Origin: an uncultured Oscillibacter sp.
GTDB taxonomy: Bacteria > Bacillota > Clostridia > Oscillospirales > Oscillospiraceae
Length of the DNA: 64,000 bases
Direction of reading: 5' to 3'
NCBI GenBank assembly: GCA_910585245.1
Contig: CAJUCO010000007.1
Span: forward strand, 1 to 64,000
A program made the position numbers and the translations under genes. Below, piece by piece: positions 34,900 through 44,298 of this stretch (the first letter of the stretch is position 1; every line of letters starts with the position of its first letter). The notes below the pieces were generated by a model, which was given only the letters and a program-made list of their open reading frames with translations, was not told where the DNA came from and made no database searches.

Positions 34900-35615
34900 G
34901 GTTGATCGTTCTGTTTGGCTTGTGTCCGATAGACGGAAGGGGTGCAGCCCACAACGCGTTTGAAGGCCTTGGCGAAATAGTTGGAATCCGGATAGCCTAC
35001 TGACCGGCCGATCTCGCTGACGCTCAGATCCGTAGAACACAGGCGGCGCTTGGCCTTTTCAATGCGGTAGGCGGTGAAAAACTCCAGAAATGTTTTGCCG
35101 GTAATGGCTTTGACCTGTCGCGAAAAATAGAAGGAACTCATGCCCATGCTCTTGGCCGCGGACTCGAGGGAGATATCCTCCGTGTAGTGCTGGCGCACCC
35201 AGATGTTCAGGGACGTCTCAAAGGGCGTGGCCGCTTGGACAGGCGGCGCCACCTCAAAAAACTTTTGAAGGAGTTCCCGTAAGTCGGATTCCGAGACGGG
35301 CTTGAGCAGATATTCCTCCGCCCCGGAGCGCAGGGCCTCTACGGCGTAATCAAAGCGGTCATAGGCTGTGAGAAATACCATATGGACTTCCGGCTGGTGG
35401 CACTTGATGACGGCGGCGGCCTCCAAACCGTTTTTTACCGGAAGCTCAATGTCCATGAAAATGATCTGTGGGCGAATCTGCAAGGCCTTTGAAACCGCCG
35501 AGGTTCCGTCGCCGGCGGTTTCCACCAGCGCCTCCTCTCCCAGAACGGAGCGCAGGCGGGAAACGATGGCCGCGCGGCTTTTGGGTTCATCCTCTACCAC
35601 TAATATTTTGATCAT
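34896..35615 (-). CDS. AraC-type response regulator
   Basis: 239 residues. The receiver domain has the phosphorylated Asp55 in IIFMDIELPVKNGLEA, LTAYD near 83 and LLKPV with Lys near 105. The C-terminal 100 residues are an AraC helix-turn-helix pair (DISLESAAKSMGMSSFYFSR and SVSEIGRSVGYPDSNYFAKAF). It overlaps the kinase gene by 29 bases. Located directly before the DctP gene, which it probably controls in response to an extracellular sugar or acid. Confidence 0.93.
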   Translation of the reverse strand: MIKILVVEDEPKSRAAIVSRLRSVLGEEALVETAGDGTSAVSKALQIRPQIIFMDIELPVKNGLEAAAVIKCHQPEVHMVFLTAYDRFDYAVEALRSGAEEYLLKPVSESDLRELLQKFFEVAPPVQAATPFETSLNIWVRQHYTEDISLESAAKSMGMSSFYFSRQVKAITGKTFLEFFTAYRIEKAKRRLCSTDLSVSEIGRSVGYPDSNYFAKAFKRVVGCTPSVYRTQAKQNDQP

Positions 35616-37068
35616 TGCCGTCGCCTCCCAAAATGATTCTGACGGATGTCCCGACGCCGCTCATGCTGAACACATTGACGCGTCCGCCGTTCAACCGCAT
35701 CCGTTCCGAGATGTTTGCAATTCCCACAGACTGGCGCCGCCCGCCGGCGGAGAGGTTTTCGCTTACGTTAAAGCCGCACCCGTTGTCCGTTACCGTAATG
35801 GTAATTCCCCGGCGTGTTCGCCGTGTCCTGACCCGAATCCGTCCGGATTCCGGACGGCCTTTCAGACCGTGAACGATGGAATTTTCCACCAGCGGCTGAA
35901 GGATAAACTTAGGGACCTTTGTGCCGTTCAAGGCCGGGTCCGCCATGACCTCGAAGATAATGCGGTCCCCATACCGGGTCTCTTGCAGCTCGATATAATC
36001 CTGAAGCAGCTGAAGCTCCCGGCCCAGGGTGACGATGGCCTCTCCGCTTTCCAGGGAATAGCGGAAAAAACTGGAGAGGCGGAGAATCAGATTTTCTGAC
36101 AGGGGCGCGCCCTCTTCCCGGGCAAGCGCGGCGATGGTGCTCAGGGTATTGAAGAGGAAATGGGGCTTAATCTGGCTCTGGAGTTGGGCAAAACGGATTT
36201 CCTGTAGTTTTCGCTGCATTTGAGCGGCCTCCACCTCTTTTTCCAGCAGGTGCTGCTCCATTTCGGACTGTTGCTCCAGGGCGTGGATGGTCCGGCGAAT
36301 CTCTTCTTGCATCAGATTAAAGGACTGGATGGTGCGGCCAATTTCATCGCCACTTTTCACGCTCAGCGGCGGCGCGTCATAGCGGCCGTCACGGATTTGG
36401 TCCGCCGCCCACCCCAGGGCCGCCAGGGGACGGAGAACGCTGCGGTTGAAAACCGTCAAAATCAAGACCACCACCGCCGTCGTTATGGAAAGGAACCACA
36501 TGAACCGCCGGCTGTTTCTCCAATTGGTCTCTTCAATTTCATGCCACTGTTCCCCGCCCTGGACAATTCGGCTGTGAAGCAAATCCCGGGTATACCCGTC
36601 GATGTAAGCCGACTGGGTTTTCAGGGAGAGATAGGGCTGGATCAAGTCCTCCTCCTGCCCCAACTCCAAAAAGGCCGCCTGGGATTTGCGGTAGTATTCC
36701 ATGGCGTTGCAAATCGCCTGCTTTAGCATATACTCTTGCCGCAAGTCCCCGGTTCTGCTGGGCTGGAGCTCTTGTAGCCTTCGGTCGGTTGCTTCGATGG
36801 CGGAGAGATACTCCTTTCGGGTTTGCTCTGTGGAAACGGGGCGGATGTAGGCTTCCAGAGACACATTTTCTTCCGAAAAAGCGTCCAAAAAGCCGGTGAT
36901 ATCCAGGTAGTCATTCATGATGATGCTGGAAGCACCGCTAAAATCGTGGAGCCGCAGCGTTACCATCAGCACCAGAAGCCAGGTCATTATAAGCATCATT
37001 CCCACCAAAAAGGTGCTTTTGGCCCGAATGGAGGTGTGGTACCACGTTTGAAGCAGCCGCTTCCTCAT
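35587..37068 (-). CDS. LytS/YesM-type sensor histidine kinase
   Basis: 493 residues: an N-terminal membrane helix (about 15-38), an extracellular sensor region of about 150 residues, a second helix near 190-210, HAMP, and the His_kinase domain with the phospho-acceptor in IKPHFLFNTLS near 300, followed by an ATPase domain with VTDNGCGFN. This class pairs with AraC-type regulators and usually senses carbohydrates. Gene order epimerase-kinase-regulator-TRAP supports control of the island. Confidence 0.92.
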   Translation of the reverse strand: MRKRLLQTWYHTSIRAKSTFLVGMMLIMTWLLVLMVTLRLHDFSGASSIIMNDYLDITGFLDAFSEENVSLEAYIRPVSTEQTRKEYLSAIEATDRRLQELQPSRTGDLRQEYMLKQAICNAMEYYRKSQAAFLELGQEEDLIQPYLSLKTQSAYIDGYTRDLLHSRIVQGGEQWHEIEETNWRNSRRFMWFLSITTAVVVLILTVFNRSVLRPLAALGWAADQIRDGRYDAPPLSVKSGDEIGRTIQSFNLMQEEIRRTIHALEQQSEMEQHLLEKEVEAAQMQRKLQEIRFAQLQSQIKPHFLFNTLSTIAALAREEGAPLSENLILRLSSFFRYSLESGEAIVTLGRELQLLQDYIELQETRYGDRIIFEVMADPALNGTKVPKFILQPLVENSIVHGLKGRPESGRIRVRTRRTRRGITITVTDNGCGFNVSENLSAGGRRQSVGIANISERMRLNGGRVNVFSMSGVGTSVRIILGGDGNDQNISGRG

Positions 37069-37179
37069 AGAAACAATCCCCCTAACCGTGTTTACAAAAG
37101 GGCCGTTCCGGCCGCCATATACAGGCAGTTATTCGTTCAAAACCATCGGTTGCCGCCGGCGGTCTTTCGCCCCGGACGC

Positions 37180-38061
37180 TTAAGGTTCCATCGCTTTGCG
37201 GATAAATGCCACGCTGGCGGAAGCGCAACGAAAAAGCGTATCCGGGGCGCCGTCAGGCACCATGTCCCGCCATATCCGGTATTTGGCGGAGCTGGGAGAA
37301 GACCGCAGCACCATAGGCTCCATTGTGACAACTCCGGGATAGCCGGTTTTACGCAAGGTGCTTAGCAGAGCGGGCCAATCCGTATCCGTTGGGGTCAAGC
37401 CGGGCAGGCCCCGGTTTGACTCGCAAATATGCAGATGGCCGAACCGGCCGCTCTCCATCGCCTGGGACATGGCGGCGGCAAGGGAGTCCTCCTCAATGTT
37501 CATATGGAAGGTGTCCAGAAGAAGTTGGGCATTGGGACTGTTGATGTCCCGGCAAAAACGGACACCCTCCGCCACTGTGGTGATCATATAGGCCTCAAAT
37601 CGGTTCACCACCTCGAAACAAACGTTTACGCCGCAGCGTTCCGCCACAGGAAGAACTTTTTGCAAAGACTCCACACCACGGGCCCACATCTCCTCTTGCT
37701 CTTGAAAGGTAAAGGGCTTTTGGGGAATATCCAACCACCGTGTGTAAATCACGCCGCTCCAGATGGGGCTTCCCACATCGGCGGCGGCCTGAATCGCCTC
37801 GCAACTCAGAGCGACGCTTTTTTGTCTAAGCTCCGGGTCCCGGGCGCACAGGTCCGCGCCGGGAACGCCTCCGTTTAGCGTCAGGGAGAGCCCGCGGTTT
37901 CGGACCTCCCGCCCAAAGTCCTTTCGCTGGGCAGAAGACATTTCCACCACCGCCATGGTGCCGCATTCCAAAACGTCGGCTCCCGCCCCGGCAGTCCAAG
38001 TCAGAGCGTCGGACAGACAGCCGGTGTTCCAGTAGAGATACTGAATGCCAATGGGATTCAT
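37180..38061 (-). CDS. Ketose 3-epimerase-like TIM-barrel protein
   Basis: 293 residues of the xylose-isomerase-like sugar isomerase/epimerase superfamily. FEVVNRFEAYM (Glu150), LLDTFHMNIEE (Asp183), GHLHICESNRGLPG (His209 or His211) and TMEPMV (Glu248) reproduce the metal and acid-base residues of the D-tagatose/D-psicose 3-epimerase group almost at their published numbers. It should invert C3 of a free ketose. It lies 30 bases after the FGGY kinase gene, pointing to a pathway in which the ketose is epimerised and phosphorylated. Exact substrate unknown. Confidence 0.8.
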   Translation of the reverse strand: MNPIGIQYLYWNTGCLSDALTWTAGAGADVLECGTMAVVEMSSAQRKDFGREVRNRGLSLTLNGGVPGADLCARDPELRQKSVALSCEAIQAAADVGSPIWSGVIYTRWLDIPQKPFTFQEQEEMWARGVESLQKVLPVAERCGVNVCFEVVNRFEAYMITTVAEGVRFCRDINSPNAQLLLDTFHMNIEEDSLAAAMSQAMESGRFGHLHICESNRGLPGLTPTDTDWPALLSTLRKTGYPGVVTMEPMVLRSSPSSAKYRIWRDMVPDGAPDTLFRCASASVAFIRKAMEP

Positions 38062-38091
38062 GGTGAGCCTTCCTTTCTGTTCTCCCTGTTC

Positions 38092-39561
38092 TCATACCTG
38101 GGACAGTTCCTGGTGCAGCGGAAGCAGGGTATCATACACTTGCGTAAACACGGAGAATTTTCGATCGTATGCCTCGCGAAGCCCTTCCTTTGGCCGGATG
38201 GTGGTTCCCACCCGGTATACGCGGGCGGCCGCATCCTCTGCCGAGGCGTAGATTCCCGCGCCGATTCCCGCCAGCAGCGCCGCTCCCAGGGCGGTGGACT
38301 CCTGAATAGCGGGAATTTCAATGGGCAAACCGGTGACATCGGCTTTCGTTTCCATCCAGCGCCGGTTTTTGGTTCCGCCGCCGATGGCGATAATTTTTTC
38401 CGGAGGGGCGCCCTCGGTCAGATGGAGGAGACTTTGCAGAAACTCGAAACTCAGTCCCTCATACACGGCCTGCTGGAAGTCCGCCCGGGTGTGGAAGTGG
38501 CGGATGCCCAAAAACGCGCCCCGGGAGACCGGGTTTCGTTCCGGGGAACTGCCGCCCCGCAAGTGGGGGAGAAACAGAAGTCCCTCCGCCGCCGGACGGT
38601 CGCTGGCGGGCTCCGGAGAGAACTGGTTTTGGAACCAGTCCACCGCTGCGCCGGAGGCGGGAATCCCCCCGGCCATATAGTAGCGCCCCGCAGCCACGTG
38701 ACGGCCCACATTGAAGCCCTCCGCCCCCAGCGTTTGAATCCGGCCAAAATCGGAAGAGGCGGCCAAAATCTCCTCGGCGGTTCCCGAGGAATCCAACACC
38801 GCCCCCGGGCGCAAAACGCCGCAGGCCAAAGCGCCGCAAACGTGGTCGTGCCCTCCGGCATAGACCGGCGTACCGGCTAAGAGCCCCGTCTTGGCGGCGG
38901 CCGCTGTGGTCACCTGTCCCACCCGTGTGCCGGAGGGAACCAATTCCGGTAAAATCTCCGGGGAGATCCCGGCGGCTTCCAAAATAGCGGGAGACCAGTC
39001 CTGCCGTTGCAGGTCCATCATCATGGTGCGGGAACCGATGGAGGTGTCCATTTTCAAAACACCGGAGAGGCGAAAGGCGATGAAATCTTCCATGCAGGCC
39101 CACATTGTCATCTGCCTGTAAACCTCCGGCAGATGATCCCGCAGCCACATCAGCTTGTTGACGGAAAAGATGTGCTGGACCCGCAGCCCTGTAATTTCTG
39201 CAATGTTAGCGGCGCCGTAATGCTGATTCCACCAGGCGGTATAGGGAACGGTCCGGGGATCATACCAGGCAATGAATGGGTAAAGCGCTTCTCCCGACTT
39301 GGAAAGCGGCACGCCGGCCTCTGCCATTCCCGTCACGGCGATTCCGGCGATTTGCCGCCTATGGCCGTCCTCGGAGGTAATTTCTCTCAGCAGTGCGCAA
39401 ATCTGCTCCCATACGGCGTGGGCGTCATAAACCGCGGTTCCGTCGGGGGAGGCGGTCAGCGGCGAGGGACGGCTGGCCTGACGGACAACCGTACCCTCTT
39501 CATCAAAGAGGATCACCTTTTGGTTGGTAGTCCCCGCGTCGATACCAATTAAATAATTCAT
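38092..39561 (-). CDS. FGGY-family carbohydrate kinase
   Basis: 489 residues. The N-terminal nucleotide motif IGIDAGTTNQKVILFDEEG, the substrate region FIAWYDPRT, and the second domain GGHDHVCGALACG, DSSGTAEE and AIGGGTKNRRWMETKADVTG place it in the xylulokinase/gluconokinase family. The ATG at 39561 has GCGAGG a few bases upstream; an earlier ATG at 39582 has none. Substrate cannot be read from sequence; the epimerase next door suggests a ketose. Confidence 0.88.
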   Translation of the reverse strand: MNYLIGIDAGTTNQKVILFDEEGTVVRQASRPSPLTASPDGTAVYDAHAVWEQICALLREITSEDGHRRQIAGIAVTGMAEAGVPLSKSGEALYPFIAWYDPRTVPYTAWWNQHYGAANIAEITGLRVQHIFSVNKLMWLRDHLPEVYRQMTMWACMEDFIAFRLSGVLKMDTSIGSRTMMMDLQRQDWSPAILEAAGISPEILPELVPSGTRVGQVTTAAAAKTGLLAGTPVYAGGHDHVCGALACGVLRPGAVLDSSGTAEEILAASSDFGRIQTLGAEGFNVGRHVAAGRYYMAGGIPASGAAVDWFQNQFSPEPASDRPAAEGLLFLPHLRGGSSPERNPVSRGAFLGIRHFHTRADFQQAVYEGLSFEFLQSLLHLTEGAPPEKIIAIGGGTKNRRWMETKADVTGLPIEIPAIQESTALGAALLAGIGAGIYASAEDAAARVYRVGTTIRPKEGLREAYDRKFSVFTQVYDTLLPLHQELSQV

Positions 39562-39795
39562 AATTCCTCGCTTAAGCCTCATGTGTCAGGTGTGGTTTAA
39601 AAGTATGTAATCATTATTGTACGACAACTGATTATTTGATGTCCACATATTTTTGATATAAATTAGAAAATTGGAGCATTTAACAAAAACAATCGTTTTT
39701 CTTGTATAAAATATCATTGCCTTTTTAATATCACTATGATATGATTATAAACAATCAAAATCAACAGGAAACAACAATAAGATAGGAGAGGTGCT
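39562..39795. promoter_or_regulatory. AT-rich divergent control region with candidate operator
   Basis: Very AT-rich segment between the divergent kinase and dehydrogenase genes. It contains CAATCGTTTTT at 39690-39700, which recurs exactly at 42008-42018 in front of the deoR gene; both are followed by a TT-rich run with TTGTAT or TTATAC. These are candidate binding sites for the island's DeoR regulator. Several TATA-like hexamers are present but none pairs with a clear -35. Confidence 0.45.
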
Positions 39796-40857
39796 ATGAG
39801 TACAAAGCAAATGCGTGCAGCCGTTTTGTATGCGAGGGAACGACTGGTTTATGATGAAATTCCAGAGCCGGTTACGGGACCTGGAGAGGTCAAAGTTCAT
39901 GTCCGGGCCTGTGGTATCTGCGGTTCCGATGTACCCCGGGTGTTGGAGGACGCCGCCTTCTTTTATCCCATTGTGCTGGGGCACGAATTTGCGGGAGATG
40001 TTGTTGAAGTGGGGGAGGGCGTCTCCTCCGTCCGGGCCGGCGACACCGTGGCCGGAGCCGCCTTGCTCCCTTGCATGAAATGTGAAGATTGCGCCCGGGG
40101 AGATTACGGCCTTTGCAAAAATTACAGTTTCTTAGGGTCTCGAAAAAACGGCGCTTTTTCCGATTATGTCGTGCTTCCCCAGGAAAATGTAGTGAAATAT
40201 GACCCCTCTGTTCCTTACACAACCGCCGTTCTTTTCGAGCCCTGCACCGTGGCCATGCACGGACTTCGCAAAGCGGGCTATACCGGCGGAGGCACCACGG
40301 TGATTTTGGGCGGGGGAACCATTGGCGTTTTCACCGCACAACTCTGCCGTATTTTCGGCGCATCGAAGGTGGTAGTACTGGATATTGACGACGACCGTTT
40401 GGCCATGGCCGAACGAATGGGAGCCGACGCCACCGTCAACACCACAGATCCCGACTTTATGGAAAAGGCCCTTGCGCTGACAGATGGGAGAGGATTTGAC
40501 TGGCTCTTTGAAGTGGCGGGACAGCCCGCAACCATGCAGATGGCCTTCTCTTTGGCCGCTAGCAAGGCCACGGTTTGCTTTATTGGTTTTCCTCACGTCC
40601 CGGTTACCTTTGAACCCCGTCTCTGGGAGTCTTTGAATCTGAAGGAACTCACATTGGTAGGGTCCAGAATGTCCTATAACGCGCCCTTTCCCGGACCGGA
40701 TTGGACGTTAGTCGCCCATTATCTGGCCACTGGCCAACTTAAAATTGATCCTTCCATGATTTTCAAACGCTATCCAATGAAAGAGGCTTCCGCTGCCTTT
40801 GACCTCTTCCGCCAGCCTGGGGCGGTAAAGGGAAAGGTCATTTTGGAAAACGAATAA
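39796..40857 (+). CDS. Zinc-dependent polyol-phosphate dehydrogenase (GatD-like)
   Basis: 353-residue medium-chain dehydrogenase. Catalytic zinc ligands Cys42 (GICGSD) and His63-Glu64 (LGHEFAG); structural zinc Cys93, Cys96, Cys99 and Cys107; Rossmann GGGTIG near 178. The segment GICGSDVPRVLEDAAFFYPI is characteristic of galactitol-1-phosphate 5-dehydrogenase, so it probably oxidises a hexitol or pentitol phosphate with NAD+. AGGAGAGG precedes the ATG. Together with the class II aldolase it resembles the gat-type route of polyol breakdown. Confidence 0.85.
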   Translation: MSTKQMRAAVLYARERLVYDEIPEPVTGPGEVKVHVRACGICGSDVPRVLEDAAFFYPIVLGHEFAGDVVEVGEGVSSVRAGDTVAGAALLPCMKCEDCARGDYGLCKNYSFLGSRKNGAFSDYVVLPQENVVKYDPSVPYTTAVLFEPCTVAMHGLRKAGYTGGGTTVILGGGTIGVFTAQLCRIFGASKVVVLDIDDDRLAMAERMGADATVNTTDPDFMEKALALTDGRGFDWLFEVAGQPATMQMAFSLAASKATVCFIGFPHVPVTFEPRLWESLNLKELTLVGSRMSYNAPFPGPDWTLVAHYLATGQLKIDPSMIFKRYPMKEASAAFDLFRQPGAVKGKVILENE

Positions 40858-40889
40858 AATAGGGGAATGGGAAAGAGAGGCGCACGTCA

Positions 40890-41050
40890 GAGTGTGGAAA
40901 AACCGTAAAGACCATCCCCGACGGGAAGGAAGAGAGTTACGAGAGGAACCCAGGAAGGGTTCCTTTCGTTTTCAGTCATAAGTTTTCAAAACATTTTTAA
41001 ACGTTTTGAAAACTTGCTCAGGCTGGCGAAAATCCTTTTTCGACAGCCTG
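40890..41050. repeat. 161-bp dispersed repeat, copy B
   Basis: Same length and orientation as the copy at 3171-3331, with 11 substitutions. It starts 32 bases after the dehydrogenase stop. The GAGGAACCC / GGGTTCCTTTC hairpin is intact; one arm of the TTTTCAAAACG palindrome has drifted. It probably serves as the terminator of the dehydrogenase gene. Confidence 0.85.
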
Positions 41051-41102
41051 GCGCGTGCCGCGTATACGGCGCGCGCCGTCTTAGTAAAAAAGTGCGGTTT
41101 GA

Positions 41103-41154
41103 AGGTGGAGGGAAAGAAATAACGAGAGGAACCCAAAAGGGATTCCTCTCGTTA
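41103..41154. repeat. Partial third copy of the dispersed repeat, with hairpin
   Basis: The segment around AACGAGAGGAACCC resembles bases 35-80 of the 161-base element, including GAAGGAA-like lead-in sequence. AACGAGAGGAACCC / GGGATTCCTCTCGTT (41121-41134, 41139-41153) folds with one bulge. It lies between copy B and the convergent deoR gene. Confidence 0.6.
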
Positions 41155-41195
41155 GCAACCGCTTGGTGGGACGAAACCCCCAAGACGCCTTTTTG

Positions 41196-41978
41196 TCACG
41201 GCGTTAAAATCACCTGAATCTGGTGCATAGCCAACACGTCCTCCGTATCTTTATCCATTGTGGTAGAGGAATTGGTGATAATGATATCCACATCTTGAAA
41301 CGTCGCGCTGAGATTCATAGCGGTCTGAGACCATTTGGATGCGTCAAAGACGGCGATTACCTGGCTGGAGGCCTTTACCGCGTTCTTTTTCACCGCCGCC
41401 TCCAGCGGATTGGTCACGGTGAAACCAGTGTTATGGCGAACGCCTGTGGTAGAGAGAAAGAATTTGTTTGCCTCAATGGTGGCATAGAAATTTTCCGTAT
41501 AGGGGCCCAAAAGGGACCGGGTCTCCGGCGTAAGAATTCCCCCGGGGAGAATGACGGTAATACCGGAATTTCCGCACAGGAGATTGGCGATGTCATAGGA
41601 GTGCGTGATCACGGTCAGATGCTGAAAATTGTTTAAGAGTCTGGCGATTTCCAGTGTTGTCGTGCCGTCATCCAAGATAATGGTGTCCCCGTCTTCAATC
41701 AGTTTCACGGCCTCCTGGGCAATGAGGCGCTTTTGCGTGGTGTTGCTCTGTGAGCGCAGGGGAAAGGGAATGAACGGCATGAGATTTTTGTTTTGGATAT
41801 GCGCTTCTCCCCGGGTGCGGCGGATCAAATTCAAGGATTCCAAATACGTCAAGTCCTTGCGAATCGTGGCGGGGGACGCCTGAAACGATTCAATCAAATC
41901 ATTCACAGAGACCGTGGACTTGGCTTCGATCAGCTCCAGAATCTGCACTTGCCGGCTGTTGAGATTTGTCATACACAT
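41196..41978 (-). CDS. DeoR-family transcriptional regulator
   Basis: 260 residues. N-terminal winged helix (RQVQILELIEAKSTVSVNDL, then SPATIRKDLTYLESLNLI), then the sugar-phosphate-binding DeoR sensor domain (ILDDGTTTLEIARLL, VILPGGILTPETRSLLGP). Such repressors are released by a phosphorylated sugar from the pathway they control. The ATG at 41978 has GAAAGG 6 bases upstream. It sits between the dehydrogenase and aldolase genes and divergent to the latter. Confidence 0.92.
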   Translation of the reverse strand: MCMTNLNSRQVQILELIEAKSTVSVNDLIESFQASPATIRKDLTYLESLNLIRRTRGEAHIQNKNLMPFIPFPLRSQSNTTQKRLIAQEAVKLIEDGDTIILDDGTTTLEIARLLNNFQHLTVITHSYDIANLLCGNSGITVILPGGILTPETRSLLGPYTENFYATIEANKFFLSTTGVRHNTGFTVTNPLEAAVKKNAVKASSQVIAVFDASKWSQTAMNLSATFQDVDIIITNSSTTMDKDTEDVLAMHQIQVILTP

Positions 41979-42297
41979 CCCGCGCCTTTCCTTAAGCTTC
42001 CCCAAAGCAATCGTTTTTGATTATACTGTTACAATACCATAGTGCGATGCAAAAGTAAAGTTTTTCCGAAAAATTATCTGTCCTGATTCTGGGCGGTGAT
42101 TTGACAAATGATTTCTCGTTTCGACCCGCAAGGCTGTTGTTAATTGTTACAAAATATTATTTATAATTATATGCAAGATTAAATATTGAAAATCGATCAA
42201 AAAAATGATACTATTTTGTCAACAACCCAAGCCGCGCGCAACCCTACGCACGCTCCCGTTCCGGGGAGTCCGGCTTGGAGGAGGAGGGATTTTTATC
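41979..42297. promoter_or_regulatory. Divergent control region of deoR and the aldolase-TRAP operon
   Basis: AT-rich, about 320 bases, no gene. CAATCGTTTTT at 42008-42018 matches the copy near 39690. TATAAT at 42162-42167 and ATACTA at 42208-42213 (with TTGAAA 16 bases upstream) are candidate -10 boxes for the aldolase operon. A triple GGAGGAGGAGGG run ends at 42288. Confidence 0.5.
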
Positions 42298-43152
42298 ATA
42301 TATGGAAAATCTGCCGTGAAAGAGCTGCTGGCCCAGGCGGACGCCGGTGGATACGCGATTCCCGCGTTTAACTACTCAGACCTTTGGGAGATGGAGGCCA
42401 TTGTCAGCGCGGCCCAGGAGCTCCGCTCCCCGGTGATGATCGCGTCAAATCTACAGGTGATTCAGACCCATGGGGTTACACGTCTTGCCAAGCTGGGCGC
42501 CGCGGCCGCCGCCCAGGCGGATGTTCCCGTTATCAACCACCTGGATCACTGCTTCGAGGAGGATGTCTGCCTTGCCGCCATAGAGGCTGGATACCCGTCT
42601 GTCATGATCGACAAGTCTCACTGCTGTCTGGAGGAAAATATCGATGCGGCCAAGCGGGTTGTCGCCAAGGCGGCGGAAAAGGGCGTGGATGTGGAGGCGG
42701 AAATCGGACGGATCAAGGGCAAAAGCGTGGAGGGCGTCTACACCGGCGATGACTTTTTGGTAGACGTTCCCTCGGCGGTGCGGATTGCGGAGCAGACCGG
42801 CATCACCTCATTGGCCGTTGGCATTGGAAACGCCCACGGATTTTACAAGGAAAAACCTGAAATCAATTTCCGGCGTTTGCAAGAGGTAAACGAGGCCGTC
42901 CGGATTCCGCTGGTGTTACATGGGGGAACCGGCATTCCCCAAGAGGACATTCAAAAAGCCATTCGCCTTGGAATCAACAAGGTGAATATTGGTACGCAAC
43001 TTCACTACCGTTACGTCACAACCTTGCGCAAGATACTGTCTGAACAACCGGAGATTTGCAACGTGGTGGATTTGATGCTTCCGGTACTGAATGCGATCAA
43101 AGAGGATGTGAAACGGGGCATCCTGATGTGTATGTCAGACCACAAGGTGTAA
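42298..43152 (+). CDS. Class II fructose/tagatose-bisphosphate aldolase
   Basis: Zinc-dependent aldolase that splits a ketose bisphosphate (or ketose 1-phosphate) into two trioses. VKELLAQADAGGYAIPAFNYSD start, NHLDHC with the catalytic Asp and zinc His, GVDVEAEIG, IGNAHGFYK and LVLHGGTGIP. The closest layout I know is GatY/KbaY. The start is a puzzle: no ATG, GTG or TTG lies at a proper distance from the strong GGAGGG at 42283-42288. ATC 42295 and ATA 42298 are well placed and give the family's normal N-terminus; GTG 42316 is 27 bases away; ATG 42205 has no binding site. I use 42298 provisionally. Confidence 0.85.
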   Translation: MYGKSAVKELLAQADAGGYAIPAFNYSDLWEMEAIVSAAQELRSPVMIASNLQVIQTHGVTRLAKLGAAAAAQADVPVINHLDHCFEEDVCLAAIEAGYPSVMIDKSHCCLEENIDAAKRVVAKAAEKGVDVEAEIGRIKGKSVEGVYTGDDFLVDVPSAVRIAEQTGITSLAVGIGNAHGFYKEKPEINFRRLQEVNEAVRIPLVLHGGTGIPQEDIQKAIRLGINKVNIGTQLHYRYVTTLRKILSEQPEICNVVDLMLPVLNAIKEDVKRGILMCMSDHKV

Positions 43153-43195
43153 ATAGAACCTGGAAAATCAGAAAACAATTGTTAGGAGGATTTCT

Positions 43196-44272
43196 ATGAA
43201 AAAAGCATTTGCTCTGATGATGGCCCTGGTGATGATTCTCTCCCTGGCCGCCTGCGGCAATTCCGGTGGAACAGGGGAGGCCCCCTCTTCCGGCGGCGCG
43301 TCAAATTCCGGCAACAACTCCGGGCAGGCAGAGGGCGGAGACGCCCCCGCCGGTGATCCCGTGGTGTGGAAATGGGCCTGCAACCTGCTGGAGGACACCG
43401 ACGGCGCCCGCGCCATGGTGGCTATGTTCGACCGCTGGGCGGAGGAGACCAACGGCGAGGTAACCGTGGAGGCCTATTACCAGGGGGCCCTGGGTTCCGA
43501 GGCGGACGTCATCCAAAATATTCAGACCGGAAATATTCAGGTGGCCCAGCTCTCCTATTCCCTGTTGGCCCAATTTAACCCCGCCTGGACGGTGATGGAC
43601 CTGCCCTTCATGTTTTCCGGCGTGGAACACTATAACCGCTTCATGGCTACGGAGGAGGCCAAAGCCATGCTTCAGTCCTTCCAGGCGGACGGCATCTGGG
43701 TGAACTACGCGGGAGTGCAGGGTTTTCGCAACATCAACACCACGAAAAAGCTCTGCCGGACCGTGGATGATTTCAAGGGCCTGATTATTCGGGCCATGGA
43801 CAACGCCTCTCAGCTGGGCGCGGTGGAAGCGCTGGGCGGTATCGGCATCACGATGCCCTACGCGGACTGCTACAACGGTTTGAATACCGGCGTATGCGAC
43901 GGATGGATTCCCATTTATACGGGTATGAGTGAGATTTCCGCGCCGGAAGTGGCTCCCTATGTCACAGAGTGCAATATGATCGCCTCCGCCGCCGGTATCA
44001 TTGTCTCTCAAAAGGCGCTGGACGCCCTGTCCCCCTCTGCCAGGGAAACCGTCATGCGGATTTACGACGAGATGATGCCCGGCATCATGGAAACCATGTA
44101 TGACGAGGATCAGCAATACAAGGAGACCTGGATAGAAGAGGGCAAAATCGAGGTTTACGAGGTGGAGGATCTGACCCCTTACGTGGAAGCCGTGGCCCCT
44201 GTATGGGAGAAGATTGCCGCTCAGTTTGAGGGCGTTTCAGATATGATCGAAGTGGTCAACTCCGTTCGCTGA
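43196..44272 (+). CDS. TRAP transporter solute-binding lipoprotein, second system
   Basis: 358 residues. Signal peptide MKKAFALMMALVMILSLAAC with lipidated Cys20, a Gly/Ser/Asn linker, and the DctP fold (WAEETNGEVTVEAYYQGALG, MPYADCYNGLNTGVCDGWI). Only distantly similar to the first system's receptor, so the two probably bind different solutes. TTAGGAGG precedes the ATG. It follows the aldolase by 43 bases, in the same transcript. Confidence 0.92.
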   Translation: MKKAFALMMALVMILSLAACGNSGGTGEAPSSGGASNSGNNSGQAEGGDAPAGDPVVWKWACNLLEDTDGARAMVAMFDRWAEETNGEVTVEAYYQGALGSEADVIQNIQTGNIQVAQLSYSLLAQFNPAWTVMDLPFMFSGVEHYNRFMATEEAKAMLQSFQADGIWVNYAGVQGFRNINTTKKLCRTVDDFKGLIIRAMDNASQLGAVEALGGIGITMPYADCYNGLNTGVCDGWIPIYTGMSEISAPEVAPYVTECNMIASAAGIIVSQKALDALSPSARETVMRIYDEMMPGIMETMYDEDQQYKETWIEEGKIEVYEVEDLTPYVEAVAPVWEKIAAQFEGVSDMIEVVNSVR

Positions 44273-44298
44273 TCGAAAAGCGGCCAAGAGGAAAATCG

